From an uncultured Clostridium sp. (GTDB lineage Bacteria; Bacillota; Clostridia; TANB77; CAG-508): a DNA stretch of 64,000 bases. The position numbers and the translations under genes are program-made. Positions 49,373-58,497 of the stretch are shown here, piece after piece; within the stretch, counting starts at the first letter, position 1, and each line of letters opens with the position of its first letter. The stretch spans positions 101,259 through 165,258 of the forward strand of contig CANBHY010000005.1 of the NCBI GenBank assembly GCA_947368535.1. The letters are read 5' to 3'. The notes under the pieces are model-generated. The model was given only the letters and a program-made list of their open reading frames with translations. It was not told the DNA's origin and ran no database searches.

Positions 49373-50020
49373 TTATTTTATAATTATTCCCATCAGTTTT
49401 GATAATTCTATTGCTTGAAAATTATTAACAATAACTCCTTCAATATCTTGAAGGCTTGTTACTATGCCATTAATTTCACATGTTGATAAATCTATTGATT
49501 TTAATTTTGTTCTAAAAAATTGTGCTTGTATTAATTCAGAGGTTTCAAAGTAAATATTTTTTACTTTGCATTCTGAAAAACTGCTACTTGATAAATTACA
49601 ATTTTCAAATATTACTTCTTCTAAGTTTGTATTTGAAAAGTTTGCATATTCATAAACTGTATTATTACTTGCGAGATGATATACTCTTGAATCTGTAAAA
49701 TTACAGCCCACAAATTTACTATCTTTTATTTCTACTCTTATAAAGCTTCCTTCCATAAATAAGCAATTTGAAAAATCGCACCTTTCAAATATTACATCAT
49801 GAAATGTGGCTTTTTCAAAACTTCCTGTAATTTTGCAATCTGTAAATATACATTTTTCAAATTCTACTTCTTCTGCATTTAAATCTATTTCTTCTATTTT
49901 TTTAAAATGTTTATTTTCAATAATTATTTCATCATTTTTATAGCTTTCTATTGCTGGATGTATTTTTTCTTCTTCTGTTAATTCTCCAATTATTGGTTTA
50001 TATATGTTCACAAAAATCAC
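49373..50020 (-). CDS. Pentapeptide-repeat protein
   Basis: 215 residues. About 25 tandem pentapeptides of the form [AVLI][DNSK]-[LF]-X-X from residue 45 to 190, for example FEKCIFTDCKITGSFEKATF and FERCDFSNCLFMEGSF. The fold is a square right-handed beta helix. Some members protect DNA gyrase from quinolones, but most have no assigned role. The C-terminal stretch IVTSLQDIEGVIVNNFQAIE is typical of a common subfamily. No signal peptide; cytoplasmic. Confidence 0.9.
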   Translation of the reverse strand: MIFVNIYKPIIGELTEEEKIHPAIESYKNDEIIIENKHFKKIEEIDLNAEEVEFEKCIFTDCKITGSFEKATFHDVIFERCDFSNCLFMEGSFIRVEIKDSKFVGCNFTDSRVYHLASNNTVYEYANFSNTNLEEVIFENCNLSSSSFSECKVKNIYFETSELIQAQFFRTKLKSIDLSTCEINGIVTSLQDIEGVIVNNFQAIELSKLMGIIIK

Positions 50021-50150
50021 CTCAACTTTAATAGCTTATTTTTTTAATATTATATTATATATTTTTTAATTAGTCTTTATTTTTCTTGAATTTTTTTATT
50101 TTTATTTGTATGATTATTGATATAGTTGAATTATTTTATGGAGGATTTCG

Positions 50151-51230
50151 ATGAAATTAAAAAAGATTTTTGTTTTATTCATATTGTTTTTTAGTCTACT
50201 TTTTGTTAGATCTTATGCTACAGAATTTTCTGCTAGTGATAGTAAAAAAGTAGATATTGATATTACTAAGATTGCTGAAAACTTTAATAAAAGTTCTTAT
50301 GTAGCTAAATTTTCTAGTATTGGTATTAAAGTTTCTGCTGTTCAAACTAATAATTCTATTATTTTGAATTATGGAAATACTGATTCTATTACATATGCAT
50401 ATGATTCTAATAAAGGTATTTATCTTACTTTCTATTCTATATCTCCTGTTCATGAATATCTTAATGCTCTTTTAGTTAATACAATTTATACAATGCAAGG
50501 GAATGAAGAAGGTGTCCAAGTACCATTCGCTTTAGGTGATACTATGAGTTTTGCTGGTATTAGAGATACTGGATATGAAAAATCTTATACTTCTGATAGT
50601 GAAGGGAATCCTCAAATTAAATTTCAAATAAATCCTTCTATGAAGCTTAAAGTTTCTTCAAATTCTTCTCCAATATCTGATACTACTTTTATGCTAAATG
50701 GTACTATTTATGGAAAAGAAGATTTTATTGCTAGATCTGGTGATCTTATTTTTGTTAGAACTTATAATGCTGATGGCTTGTTAGAATTATATATTGGTCA
50801 ACCTACTGAACTTACTAATTTATCTTATGATTCTATTCTTACTGCTCTTTCTATTATTTTTAGTAATGGTTCTGAGCTTAGCTCTACTGTGATGACATAT
50901 TTTAGGCAAAACTATTCTGATTTTTCTTTAGGTAATGCTGATTTTACTGGTGTTTCTATTGACACTTCTGTTACAAGTTTACCTATTCAAAATGGTGATA
51001 CAATTTTAGTTTCTCCTAATATGAAGTATGCTAAATTAACTATTGATGAAAACAAAGTAAACGAAGAGCTTGGTAATGTCGTTGTTGATAATCCTAAAAC
51101 TGGTGATTCTACTAAGATTTCTAAAAATAGACTTTCTTCTCCTTTAGTTATTGCTAGTGTTATTATTGCTTCTGTAGTAATTATAATGTTAGCTGGTATT
51201 TTAATTAGAAAGAATCAAAGTTTAGATTAA
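50151..51230 (+). CDS. Secreted protein with sortase-like C-terminus
   Basis: 359 residues. Signal peptide at 1-24 ending RSYATEF, a mixed beta domain of unknown family, then near the C-terminus NPKTGD, a Ser/Lys-rich linker, a transmembrane helix (PLVIASVIIASVVIIMLAGI) and a short positive tail. This is the order of a wall-sorting signal, with NPKTG in place of LPXTG, so a sortase may attach it to peptidoglycan. No sortase gene is in the window. A terminator follows. Confidence 0.65.
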   Translation: MKLKKIFVLFILFFSLLFVRSYATEFSASDSKKVDIDITKIAENFNKSSYVAKFSSIGIKVSAVQTNNSIILNYGNTDSITYAYDSNKGIYLTFYSISPVHEYLNALLVNTIYTMQGNEEGVQVPFALGDTMSFAGIRDTGYEKSYTSDSEGNPQIKFQINPSMKLKVSSNSSPISDTTFMLNGTIYGKEDFIARSGDLIFVRTYNADGLLELYIGQPTELTNLSYDSILTALSIIFSNGSELSSTVMTYFRQNYSDFSLGNADFTGVSIDTSVTSLPIQNGDTILVSPNMKYAKLTIDENKVNEELGNVVVDNPKTGDSTKISKNRLSSPLVIASVIIASVVIIMLAGILIRKNQSLD

Positions 51231-51275
51231 ATAAAAAAAAGTTACTACAAATTTAATAAATATTTATATATAAAA

Positions 51276-51316
51276 ATAAAATCTTGCATTAAAATATATT
51301 AATGCAAGATTTTTAT
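51276..51316. terminator. Bidirectional terminator
   Basis: A perfect stem AAAATCTTGCATT (51278-51290) / AATGCAAGATTTT (51301-51313), between the secreted protein (+) and pepF (-). Confidence 0.85.
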
Positions 51317-51338
51317 TATTATTTTTCTAATATCAAAT

Positions 51339-53105
51339 TCATAGTAATTTTTTAAATTCTTCTAAATCTGTTTTAAAATTCTCAAAAGCTTCTTTATATA
51401 AATTTTCATCTAGAGGATTTACTCCTGCTAATTTTAATAGTTCTACTGGACTTTTGCTTGAGCCTGATTTTAAGAAATTCAAATAATTTTCTATTTGCTT
51501 TTGATCTCCTTTAAATACTCTTTTAGCTATTACTGATGATACACACATTCCAACTGTATATTTATAAACATAGTAGTTGTAGTAAAAATGTGGTACTCCA
51601 TAACATGAATATTTTGATAATTCATGTAGTTTGACTTTTTCTCCATAATATTCTTCTGATAATTTTTCGTAAAGATCTGTTATCGTTTGATTTGATAAAC
51701 CTTCATTGTTTGCTACTTTTTGATGTAGCCTATTTTCAAATTCTGCAAAAAATGGTTGTCTATAGCAACAGCCAATAAATTCATCTAAGTTTTTAAATAA
51801 TAGATATTTCTTTTCTTCTCTGTCTGTACAATTTTGTAGTAATAATTGCATTAACAAGTTTTCATTTACTGTTGATGCTACTTCTGCTACAAAGATTCTA
51901 TAATCGCTAGTGGCGTATTCTTGATTATTGTTTGATAAATATGTGTGTGCAGAATGACCTAACTCATGTATTAGTGTAAAGATTGACTCTATATCTTCCA
52001 TATAACTTGTTAATATATATGGATTTGAATCGTAGCATCCTGATGAATATGCTCCATGCCTTTTTCCTTCATGTGGCATGTAGTCAATCCATCTTTCTTC
52101 TTTTGCTTTTTTCATTATTTTTGTATACTCTGGTCCAAAATTTTTAGTTGCTTCATATATTAATTCAAATGCATTGTCTAATGTATATTTTTTTGATGGT
52201 TCTTTTACTATTGGATAACGTAAGTCATATACTTCTAATATTTCTTTATTCATTAGTTTTTTTACTACGTCTAAATATTCTAAATAATAATTGTGATAAG
52301 TTTTATTTGCATTTTCTAATACTTTGTAAAATAGTTCTTCTGTTACTTCATCTCCAAATACACTTGCTTCTAAAGGTGATTTAAATTTTCTTATTTTGCT
52401 ATAAAAAACATCTTTTTTCATTGTTCCTTCTAATGTTGACGCATATACGTTTGCCATTTTTTTATATTGTATGTTTAATTTTTCATAAGCTTGTTTTCTT
52501 ATCTGTTCATCTGGATTTTTATAAAATTCTTTTACTGTTTCTTCATTTAAAAAATGTTCTTTTCCATCTATTATTACTGGTTCAAATTCTGGTCTTATAC
52601 TTGAATATGTTTTATATGATGCTCCTATTACTCCACTTGCCATTGTTAATGCTTCTTCTGTTTCATCACTTAATATATGTGGCTTGGTTCTTAAAATATG
52701 GTTTATCATGTTTGTATATTTTTTACATTTTTCGTTTTCTATAACTTTTTTAGCTGCTTCTTCATTTTTTAATATTTCTAAATCTATAAATACAGTTTTA
52801 TTTGCTGTTTCTTCTGCTAATCCTGAAATGTCTGCATTTAATTCTTGCATTTCTGCATTTTCTGGTTCTACATCCACAGCTAGGTGTGTATATGTGTATA
52901 ATTTTTCTAACTTTCTATTTATTTTTTCTAATAAATTCATAAATTCTAAAAATATTTCTGAATTCTCTAAAAACTTACCTTTATATTTTTCTATTTCAGG
53001 TAAACTTTGTTTTACTTCTTGAAAGTCTTTTTGGAATTCTTCTTTGTTTTTGTACATTTGGCTTAAATCCCATTTATATTTTTCTTCAATTTCATTTCTT
53101 TTCAA
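51339..53105 (-). CDS. pepF: Oligoendopeptidase F
   Basis: 588 residues, normal length for the M3B family. The zinc-binding HEXXH site reads HELGHSAH near residue 380, with the second Glu in the region following (VAEVASTVNENLL). Other conserved blocks: EEKYKWDLSQMYKNKEEF at the start and ECYGVPHFYYNYYVYKYTVG-like SCYGVPHFYYNYYVYK near the end. It hydrolyses peptides of about 7-17 residues in the cytoplasm. Confidence 0.95.
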   Translation of the reverse strand: MKRNEIEEKYKWDLSQMYKNKEEFQKDFQEVKQSLPEIEKYKGKFLENSEIFLEFMNLLEKINRKLEKLYTYTHLAVDVEPENAEMQELNADISGLAEETANKTVFIDLEILKNEEAAKKVIENEKCKKYTNMINHILRTKPHILSDETEEALTMASGVIGASYKTYSSIRPEFEPVIIDGKEHFLNEETVKEFYKNPDEQIRKQAYEKLNIQYKKMANVYASTLEGTMKKDVFYSKIRKFKSPLEASVFGDEVTEELFYKVLENANKTYHNYYLEYLDVVKKLMNKEILEVYDLRYPIVKEPSKKYTLDNAFELIYEATKNFGPEYTKIMKKAKEERWIDYMPHEGKRHGAYSSGCYDSNPYILTSYMEDIESIFTLIHELGHSAHTYLSNNNQEYATSDYRIFVAEVASTVNENLLMQLLLQNCTDREEKKYLLFKNLDEFIGCCYRQPFFAEFENRLHQKVANNEGLSNQTITDLYEKLSEEYYGEKVKLHELSKYSCYGVPHFYYNYYVYKYTVGMCVSSVIAKRVFKGDQKQIENYLNFLKSGSSKSPVELLKLAGVNPLDENLYKEAFENFKTDLEEFKKLL

Positions 53106-53242
53106 ATTATGTTTCCTCCTTATTTACATTCTATTTTTATCATCTGCATTTTATCATAAAGTATTTATTTATTGTAGCTTTTATTTTCATATTTTGCCTT
53201 TTTTTGAATATATGTATATTAGATTTTATTTTGGAGGTTTGT

Positions 53243-53383
53243 ATGGAGGAATTTCAAGATGCTTTTAATCCTGCTAGTCAATATGAGCAGGGATATTTAT
53301 ATTATAAATTTTTGACACAGCAAGTTGAGTATAAGATTAAATGTAAAGAATTAGAGAAAATTAGTAAAGATTTAACTAAATAA
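53243..53383 (+). CDS. Small protein of unknown function, 46 residues
   Basis: ATG at 53243, 5 bases after GGAGG. The product starts EEFQDAFNPASQYEQGYLYY and ends in a lysine-rich helix (KIKCKELEKISKDLTK). It has no known domain. The stop lies exactly where the 172-base inverted repeat begins. Ribosome site, length and composition support a real small gene, but homology could not be tested. Confidence 0.55.
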   Translation: MEEFQDAFNPASQYEQGYLYYKFLTQQVEYKIKCKELEKISKDLTK

Positions 53384-53554
53384 AATAAGAAGCTATATTG
53401 GTAATTTTTAAAATTTTGCTCTTCGCAATCTCCATAACAAAAAACTCCGTTTTTATATGGTAGATTGCTCAAATTCGCACTACAGTAAACTTCGTTTACT
53501 TTCGTTTGGTCGCTAGCGCAATTTTAAAAGCTTATCCAATATAGCTTCTTATTT
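53383..53554. repeat. 172-bp element with long terminal inverted repeats and internal hairpins
   Basis: The ends AAATAAGAAGCTATATTGG (53383-53401) and CCAATATAGCTTCTTATTT (53536-53554) are perfect 19-bp inverted repeats. A further 10 bp (TTTTAAAATT) pair inside them. Between are GCAATCTCCATA ... TATGGTAGATTGC (53425-53468, one bulge), containing an inner AAAAAC/GTTTTT, and GTAAAC-TTC-GTTTAC (53485-53499). It can fold as a long stem carrying two arms. It also ends the convergent genes. It may be a MITE-like element or a structured RNA. Confidence 0.65.
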
Positions 53555-53573
53555 ATTTAATTTTATATCTTTA

Positions 53574-55541
53574 TTATAATTCTAATTCTTTTTGTTTTTC
53601 TAATGTTTTTAGATCATATGTTACTATGTTTTCATCTGATAATACATATAATATATCTGATATATAAAGTGCTCTTCTCATGCTATCAAAATACTTTTGG
53701 TCTTTACTATTATTAGTATCTATTTTTCCATATTCTTCAAAGCCTTTTTCTAAATCTATTTTATATATTCTAAATGAATTGTTGCTATATGCTCTTTTTG
53801 AATTTTCTGAATTTTCTACTGGGAACCCTATTAAGTTTTTATCTTTACTATAAAATAGTGCTTTATGATTGTGTATTATTTCTGAATATGTGTACCCGCT
53901 TCCAATATCTATACTAAACATTTCTTTTGGATTAGTTACATCTGATACATCAAACATTGACATCTTCATATTGTCATTTACTACTCCGCCATATCCATTA
54001 GATTTTGTATTATATCCTATTCCTATGATGTGAGTTTCATCATATGGATGTAAATATGAGCTATATCCTGGTATTTTAAGTTCTCCTTTTACTTCTGGAT
54101 TTGTTGGATCTGATAAATCTATTACAAATAATGGGTCTATTTGTTCAAATGTTACTATATATCCTATTTTACCTACAAATCTTACTGAATATATTTTTTC
54201 TCCTTTGGCTAAATTTTCAATTTTTCCAATTTCATTTAAATTTTCATCTAGTACATATAATTGATTCTTTGAAGTTTCATCATATCCTTTAGTTGTTGCT
54301 ATTCTTAAATTTCCTTCATATTCATCCATTGAAAACTGATCATTTAGATTTCCTTTTACTTCCGTTTGTGCTTGTAAGTTTATAGCTGTTTGTTCTAAAT
54401 TGAATTTATATATTTTACTTGTAGATTTTTCTTGTCCAAATACATATTTATATTCTGTTTGTGTTATATATAAATTATTTTGATTTGCATATACATCATC
54501 ACTTGCTCCAAAGAAACTTTCTGTATTTATTTTTTCTTTGTTATTTATATTAAACCCTGCTACTGTCATGAAAGCACGATTTTGTGTTCCTTCAAAATAT
54601 GCAATATCTGTGCATTCTAGTCTTCTATCTCCATTTGCTGTATCTTTTATTAGTGGCATTATTTCATTGTCTTCTAAATTTTGGACAGTATAATAAGACA
54701 TTCTTTTTGAACTTATGAAATATATATTATCTTCTATCATTCTTGAAGTGTCATATTCTCCGTCTATTGTTATTGTTCTTTCTTCTTTTGGGTTAGCTTT
54801 GTCTGATATATTGTATACTATCGCTTTTGTTTGTGATACTCCATAATATGGAATGTAATCATATTCTACAAAACTATTTGTTTTTTCTTCAGCTTCATTT
54901 TCGTTTTCTTCATAGCTTGTACCTAATACTATCATTTTATTCTCATTTATATATAACTCACTAGGATAAAAAATATTTTTTGTGTCATAATCTATCTTGG
55001 CTTCAATTTTTAAACTGTTGCTATTTATTATATATACTTTTTCGTTTGTTACATAGTAAATATAATTTCCATCTGTTTTTACTATATCAGCTTCATCTAC
55101 ACCTTTTACTTGTACATTGGTTTCTGAATAGTCTTTTTCAGTATCGCTAGCAGATTCTTTACGTGATTCTTCTTGTGCCAAGTCTTGTACTCCGTTTGTC
55201 ATAACAGTATCTGCATAATATATGTTATCATTGTTTGATATCGCTTCTCTTACTTGTTCCATATTTTCAAATCTTGGTAAGTCATTCTTTTTTTGTGCTA
55301 TAACTTGCGTTTGTGGTGTCTGTTCTTTTTTTGTTAATGGCTTTTTGTGATTTAAATATACTGCACTTCCTGATAAGCATATTGCAAATACTGCACATGC
55401 TGCTACATATTTTATAAATACTGGCTTTTTAATTTGTGGTTTTAATGTTGCTTTTTTAAATGTATTTTGTTTTAATTCTTCACTAGCATTAATTTGATCT
55501 AATGCTTTTTTATAGTTTTCTTGATTTTTATTCATTTTCAA
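53574..55541 (-). CDS. Beta-propeller domain protein with anti-sigma-like N-terminus
   Basis: 655 residues. Residues 1-45 are a short cytoplasmic helix region (NYKKALDQINASEELKQNTF), then a transmembrane helix at 43-63 (YVAACAVFAICLSGSAVYL). From about 125 a large extracellular beta-propeller follows (blades such as TDGNYIYYVTNEKVYIINSN and DEADIVKTDGN), matching the COG4880 family. The first 60 residues have the size and layout of anti-sigma factors of ECF pairs. Its ATG lies inside the 3' end of the sigma gene (14-base overlap), so both are coupled. The propeller may sense an outside signal. Confidence 0.75.
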   Translation of the reverse strand: MKMNKNQENYKKALDQINASEELKQNTFKKATLKPQIKKPVFIKYVAACAVFAICLSGSAVYLNHKKPLTKKEQTPQTQVIAQKKNDLPRFENMEQVREAISNNDNIYYADTVMTNGVQDLAQEESRKESASDTEKDYSETNVQVKGVDEADIVKTDGNYIYYVTNEKVYIINSNSLKIEAKIDYDTKNIFYPSELYINENKMIVLGTSYEENENEAEEKTNSFVEYDYIPYYGVSQTKAIVYNISDKANPKEERTITIDGEYDTSRMIEDNIYFISSKRMSYYTVQNLEDNEIMPLIKDTANGDRRLECTDIAYFEGTQNRAFMTVAGFNINNKEKINTESFFGASDDVYANQNNLYITQTEYKYVFGQEKSTSKIYKFNLEQTAINLQAQTEVKGNLNDQFSMDEYEGNLRIATTKGYDETSKNQLYVLDENLNEIGKIENLAKGEKIYSVRFVGKIGYIVTFEQIDPLFVIDLSDPTNPEVKGELKIPGYSSYLHPYDETHIIGIGYNTKSNGYGGVVNDNMKMSMFDVSDVTNPKEMFSIDIGSGYTYSEIIHNHKALFYSKDKNLIGFPVENSENSKRAYSNNSFRIYKIDLEKGFEEYGKIDTNNSKDQKYFDSMRRALYISDILYVLSDENIVTYDLKTLEKQKELEL

Positions 55542-56001
55542 ATCCTCCTTCTATTTTTTCTTTTAAACTTTCTCTTGCTCTTGATAACCAAGTCTTTATC
55601 GTACCTTCTCTAGTTTTCAATATTTTAGAAATTTCTTTTATCTTGTATCCTTCGTAATAAAACAGGTATACTACTGTTCTGTAATTTTGAGGTAATGTGC
55701 TTACTATTTGAAAAATATTCTCTTCTTCTTTTTCTTCAAATTGTATCGTTTCTTCTAGTGGTACAGTTTTTCTATTCCATGCTTGATTATGTAAGTTTTT
55801 TGTTAAATTTATTGTAACTCTTATAAACCATGCTTTTTCATGCTCTTCATTTTCAAATTTGGGCATTTTTTGACTATACTTTATAAAAACTTCTTGAAAT
55901 ACATCTTCTGCATTTTCTATGTTTCCGCTTCTAGTGATTGCGACCTTATATACTAATCCTGAATATTTTTCTATCATATTTTTTATTTCTTCTGTTTGCA
56001 T
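55528..56001 (-). CDS. ECF RNA polymerase sigma factor
   Basis: 157 residues. Sigma region 2 at about 10-75 (KYSGLVYKVAITRSGNIENA, then AEDVFQEVFIKY) and region 4 at about 100-150 with LPQNYRTVVYLFYYEGYKIK and the DNA-binding helix TREGTIKTWLSRARESLK. It belongs to the SigW/RpoE-like extracytoplasmic-function group. The downstream beta-propeller gene begins within its last codons. It should direct a small regulon, perhaps including itself; I did not find a repeated ECF promoter. Confidence 0.92.
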   Translation of the reverse strand: MQTEEIKNMIEKYSGLVYKVAITRSGNIENAEDVFQEVFIKYSQKMPKFENEEHEKAWFIRVTINLTKNLHNQAWNRKTVPLEETIQFEEKEEENIFQIVSTLPQNYRTVVYLFYYEGYKIKEISKILKTREGTIKTWLSRARESLKEKIEGGFENE

Positions 56002-56066
56002 CTATTTCCTCCTATCTATTATGAATACTATTTATAATAGAATTTGGTTTCAAAATTTTTAATTTT

Positions 56067-57698
56067 TTAATATACTTTGTCAAATATTTTATTTTGCTTT
56101 TTACTTATATAATTTGTTATTATGAAGTATGAAGCAATTACAATACCTAATATTGTTGCTAAATAATAGTGTGCTTGTGGTATTATCTTACTTATTATAT
56201 ATAGTGCTATTAATATCGATAATGTATAGAATAACACATTCATGATATTTGTATTTTGTTTCATCATTGTATATTCGTTATCCCAATTAATCTGTGGTTT
56301 TCTTATATCTATTAGCAACTTTATTTTTTCTCCGATAGAATTTAATAAGTATAATATTGTAAACATTATTATTGTTGGTGCTAAATTTTTAACTGCGTAC
56401 CAATAACTAAAAGTTATTATTATTACTGATAACATATTAATTCTTTTTCCTATACTTGTTTTTATATTAAATTGTTTTTCTAATTTAATTGGTAATGTTT
56501 TTGTTAATATTGCAGTTTTACAATCTTTAGATATTCCTATTATTGAGCAAAAATTCATCATAAAAAATACTAATCCAACTCCTATAAATATTGCTTGTCC
56601 TATAGATGTATTTATTATTCCTAAAAAGTTTTGTATAATATCTATTCCTAATTTTTTTGAAACTATTACTGCAACTATAAAAACTTCAAGAATTATTAGC
56701 GGATAGATTATCGGTATCATTAAGCATTGAATACAAAATATCGGAGTTCTTGAAATTGTCTTTCTTTCTTTTTGTACATATGATTTTATTTTATTTTGTT
56801 TTTTAAAGTCTTCTATAGTTAATTTAGTAGTATCACCTTTTATTTTCTTACTGTTAATCGTTGTTCCTATGACTCCTTTTAAATATATCTTTGAGATAAC
56901 TAATATTCCTAAAATATACATGACTATGCTCTCTACTATGTATATACTTAGGTTCTTTATTCCATTTTCATTATTATAATTTAAAAGTGTATTCATTATT
57001 GGTTTAATTAGCTCTATTTTATCTGCTATCATAGTTGCTAGTCCATTTGGCTTTAATACAGCTGCTTCAAATTCTTGTTTTGTAACTTTAATTGGTTTAA
57101 AACCTGTAAATATCAAATCTATTAATATTGCTGATATTATTATTGTTATATATAACACTTGTGTTTTATTTTTTAGATGATTGGAAAATCTCATAATAAT
57201 TGCTACTACTATTGATGTTGTTACTATCGGTATTATTGGAAGAATTAATAATACTAATACAGTGTATAAATAAAATGTTATTTCTACTTTCATTATTATT
57301 CCATACACTGTCATCGGTATTGCTAGCATTATAAATTCCATCTGATATTCTGAAAGTATCATATTTATGAATTTTGCATTAATAATATCTTTTGATTTTA
57401 TAGGCATTCTGAGTAAGTGCTTTAAATCTTTTGAAAAATATAAAACATTTAGACTTTCAAATATACTTTTAGCAAACAATATAAAAAAATTCATTAATAC
57501 TAATATATTGATAAATGTATAGCTTTGGTCTATTTCTTTTAGTTTTTTAGTTACTGTGAATGATAATACTGTCATTGATATTGTCAAAAAGCCAAACACT
57601 ATAGCAAACGCTATAAATGATAGTACTTTTTCTTTTACAGTATTTTGTTTTTCTTGCCTTTTTGAATTTTTTATAATTACACTTGTTAGGCTTTTCAT
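56067..57698 (-). CDS. ABC exporter permease
   Basis: 543 residues from the ATG at 57698, which has GAAAGGA upstream; the frame continues 11 codons to 57731 within the ATPase gene. About 10-12 transmembrane helices in two groups (30-260 and 330-540) separated by a basic loop with KIKGDTTKLTIEDFKKQNKI. The YLLNSIGEKIKLLIDIRKPQINWDNEY segment (in part) is typical of the family of large permeases beside an EcsA/YtrB-type ATPase. It is co-transcribed with the ATPase gene 13 bases upstream. The substrate is unknown. Confidence 0.75.
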   Translation of the reverse strand: MKSLTSVIIKNSKRQEKQNTVKEKVLSFIAFAIVFGFLTISMTVLSFTVTKKLKEIDQSYTFINILVLMNFFILFAKSIFESLNVLYFSKDLKHLLRMPIKSKDIINAKFINMILSEYQMEFIMLAIPMTVYGIIMKVEITFYLYTVLVLLILPIIPIVTTSIVVAIIMRFSNHLKNKTQVLYITIIISAILIDLIFTGFKPIKVTKQEFEAAVLKPNGLATMIADKIELIKPIMNTLLNYNNENGIKNLSIYIVESIVMYILGILVISKIYLKGVIGTTINSKKIKGDTTKLTIEDFKKQNKIKSYVQKERKTISRTPIFCIQCLMIPIIYPLIILEVFIVAVIVSKKLGIDIIQNFLGIINTSIGQAIFIGVGLVFFMMNFCSIIGISKDCKTAILTKTLPIKLEKQFNIKTSIGKRINMLSVIIITFSYWYAVKNLAPTIIMFTILYLLNSIGEKIKLLIDIRKPQINWDNEYTMMKQNTNIMNVLFYTLSILIALYIISKIIPQAHYYLATILGIVIASYFIITNYISKKQNKIFDKVY

Positions 57699-57711
57699 TT
57701 GTATCCTTTCT

Positions 57712-58443
57712 TTATTTTTCTTTGCTTTCAATTAATTCTAAAAAAGATTCTTCTAATGATGTATCTGTTTTTAGTTGTTCTTTTAGTTCTTCTATTGTTC
57801 CTGTATATATTATCTTTCCTTTATTTATTATTGCTATTTTGTCACATATCTTTTCTGCTACTTCTAATACGTGAGTCGAGAAAAAGACTGTATTTCCCTT
57901 TTTACTATGTTCTTTCATTAATTCTTTTAATGTATATGAAGCTTGTGGGTCTAATCCTGTCATAGGTTCATCTAATATCCAATTTTTCGGATTATATAAT
58001 AATACGCTTATTATTAATAATTTTTGCTTCATTCCATGTGAGTAGCTTTGAATTCTATCTTTTAGACTATCATATATATTAAATTTTTTTGCTAATTTTT
58101 CTACAATTTCTAATCTTTCTTCTGGATTAACTTCATATACATCTCCAATAAAATTTAAATACTCTAGTCCTGTTAATTTTTCAAACATCTCTGGTGAATC
58201 CGGTACAAATCCGAATTTCTTTTTGGCTTCTATTGGTTTAGTTTTTATACTTTTTCCATCTATAAAAATATCACCTTCATCTATTTGCAAAACTCCTGTT
58301 ATCATTTCTAAGGTTGTTGTTTTTCCTGCTCCATTTGGTCCTATAAATCCAAATACTATTCCGTCTTCTATTTTTAGATTCATTTTATCTATTATCTTTT
58401 TTCCTTTAACGTATGATGTTGAAGCGTTTTTTATTTCAATCAT
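57712..58443 (-). CDS. ABC transporter ATP-binding protein
   Basis: 243 residues. Walker A GFIGPNGAGKTTTLE, Q-loop, signature QSYSHGMKQKLLI, Walker B NWILDEPMTGLDP and the H-loop VFFSTHVLEVAE. Its partner permease follows 13 bases later, so together they form an exporter with one ATPase and one permease gene, likely working as dimers. A hairpin downstream at 58462 belongs to the next transcript. Confidence 0.93.
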   Translation of the reverse strand: MIEIKNASTSYVKGKKIIDKMNLKIEDGIVFGFIGPNGAGKTTTLEMITGVLQIDEGDIFIDGKSIKTKPIEAKKKFGFVPDSPEMFEKLTGLEYLNFIGDVYEVNPEERLEIVEKLAKKFNIYDSLKDRIQSYSHGMKQKLLIISVLLYNPKNWILDEPMTGLDPQASYTLKELMKEHSKKGNTVFFSTHVLEVAEKICDKIAIINKGKIIYTGTIEELKEQLKTDTSLEESFLELIESKEK

Positions 58444-58461
58444 CTTTTTTCTCCTTATATA

Positions 58462-58492
58462 AAAAGCAGGACGTATTTTTCTTGTCCTGCTA
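58462..58492 (-). terminator. Terminator after the phosphorylase gene
   Basis: AGCAGGAC (58465-58472) with GTCCTGCT (58484-58491); T-rich sequence follows on the minus strand. It ends the 61054-58498 transcript. Confidence 0.8.
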
Positions 58493-58497
58493 AGTTA

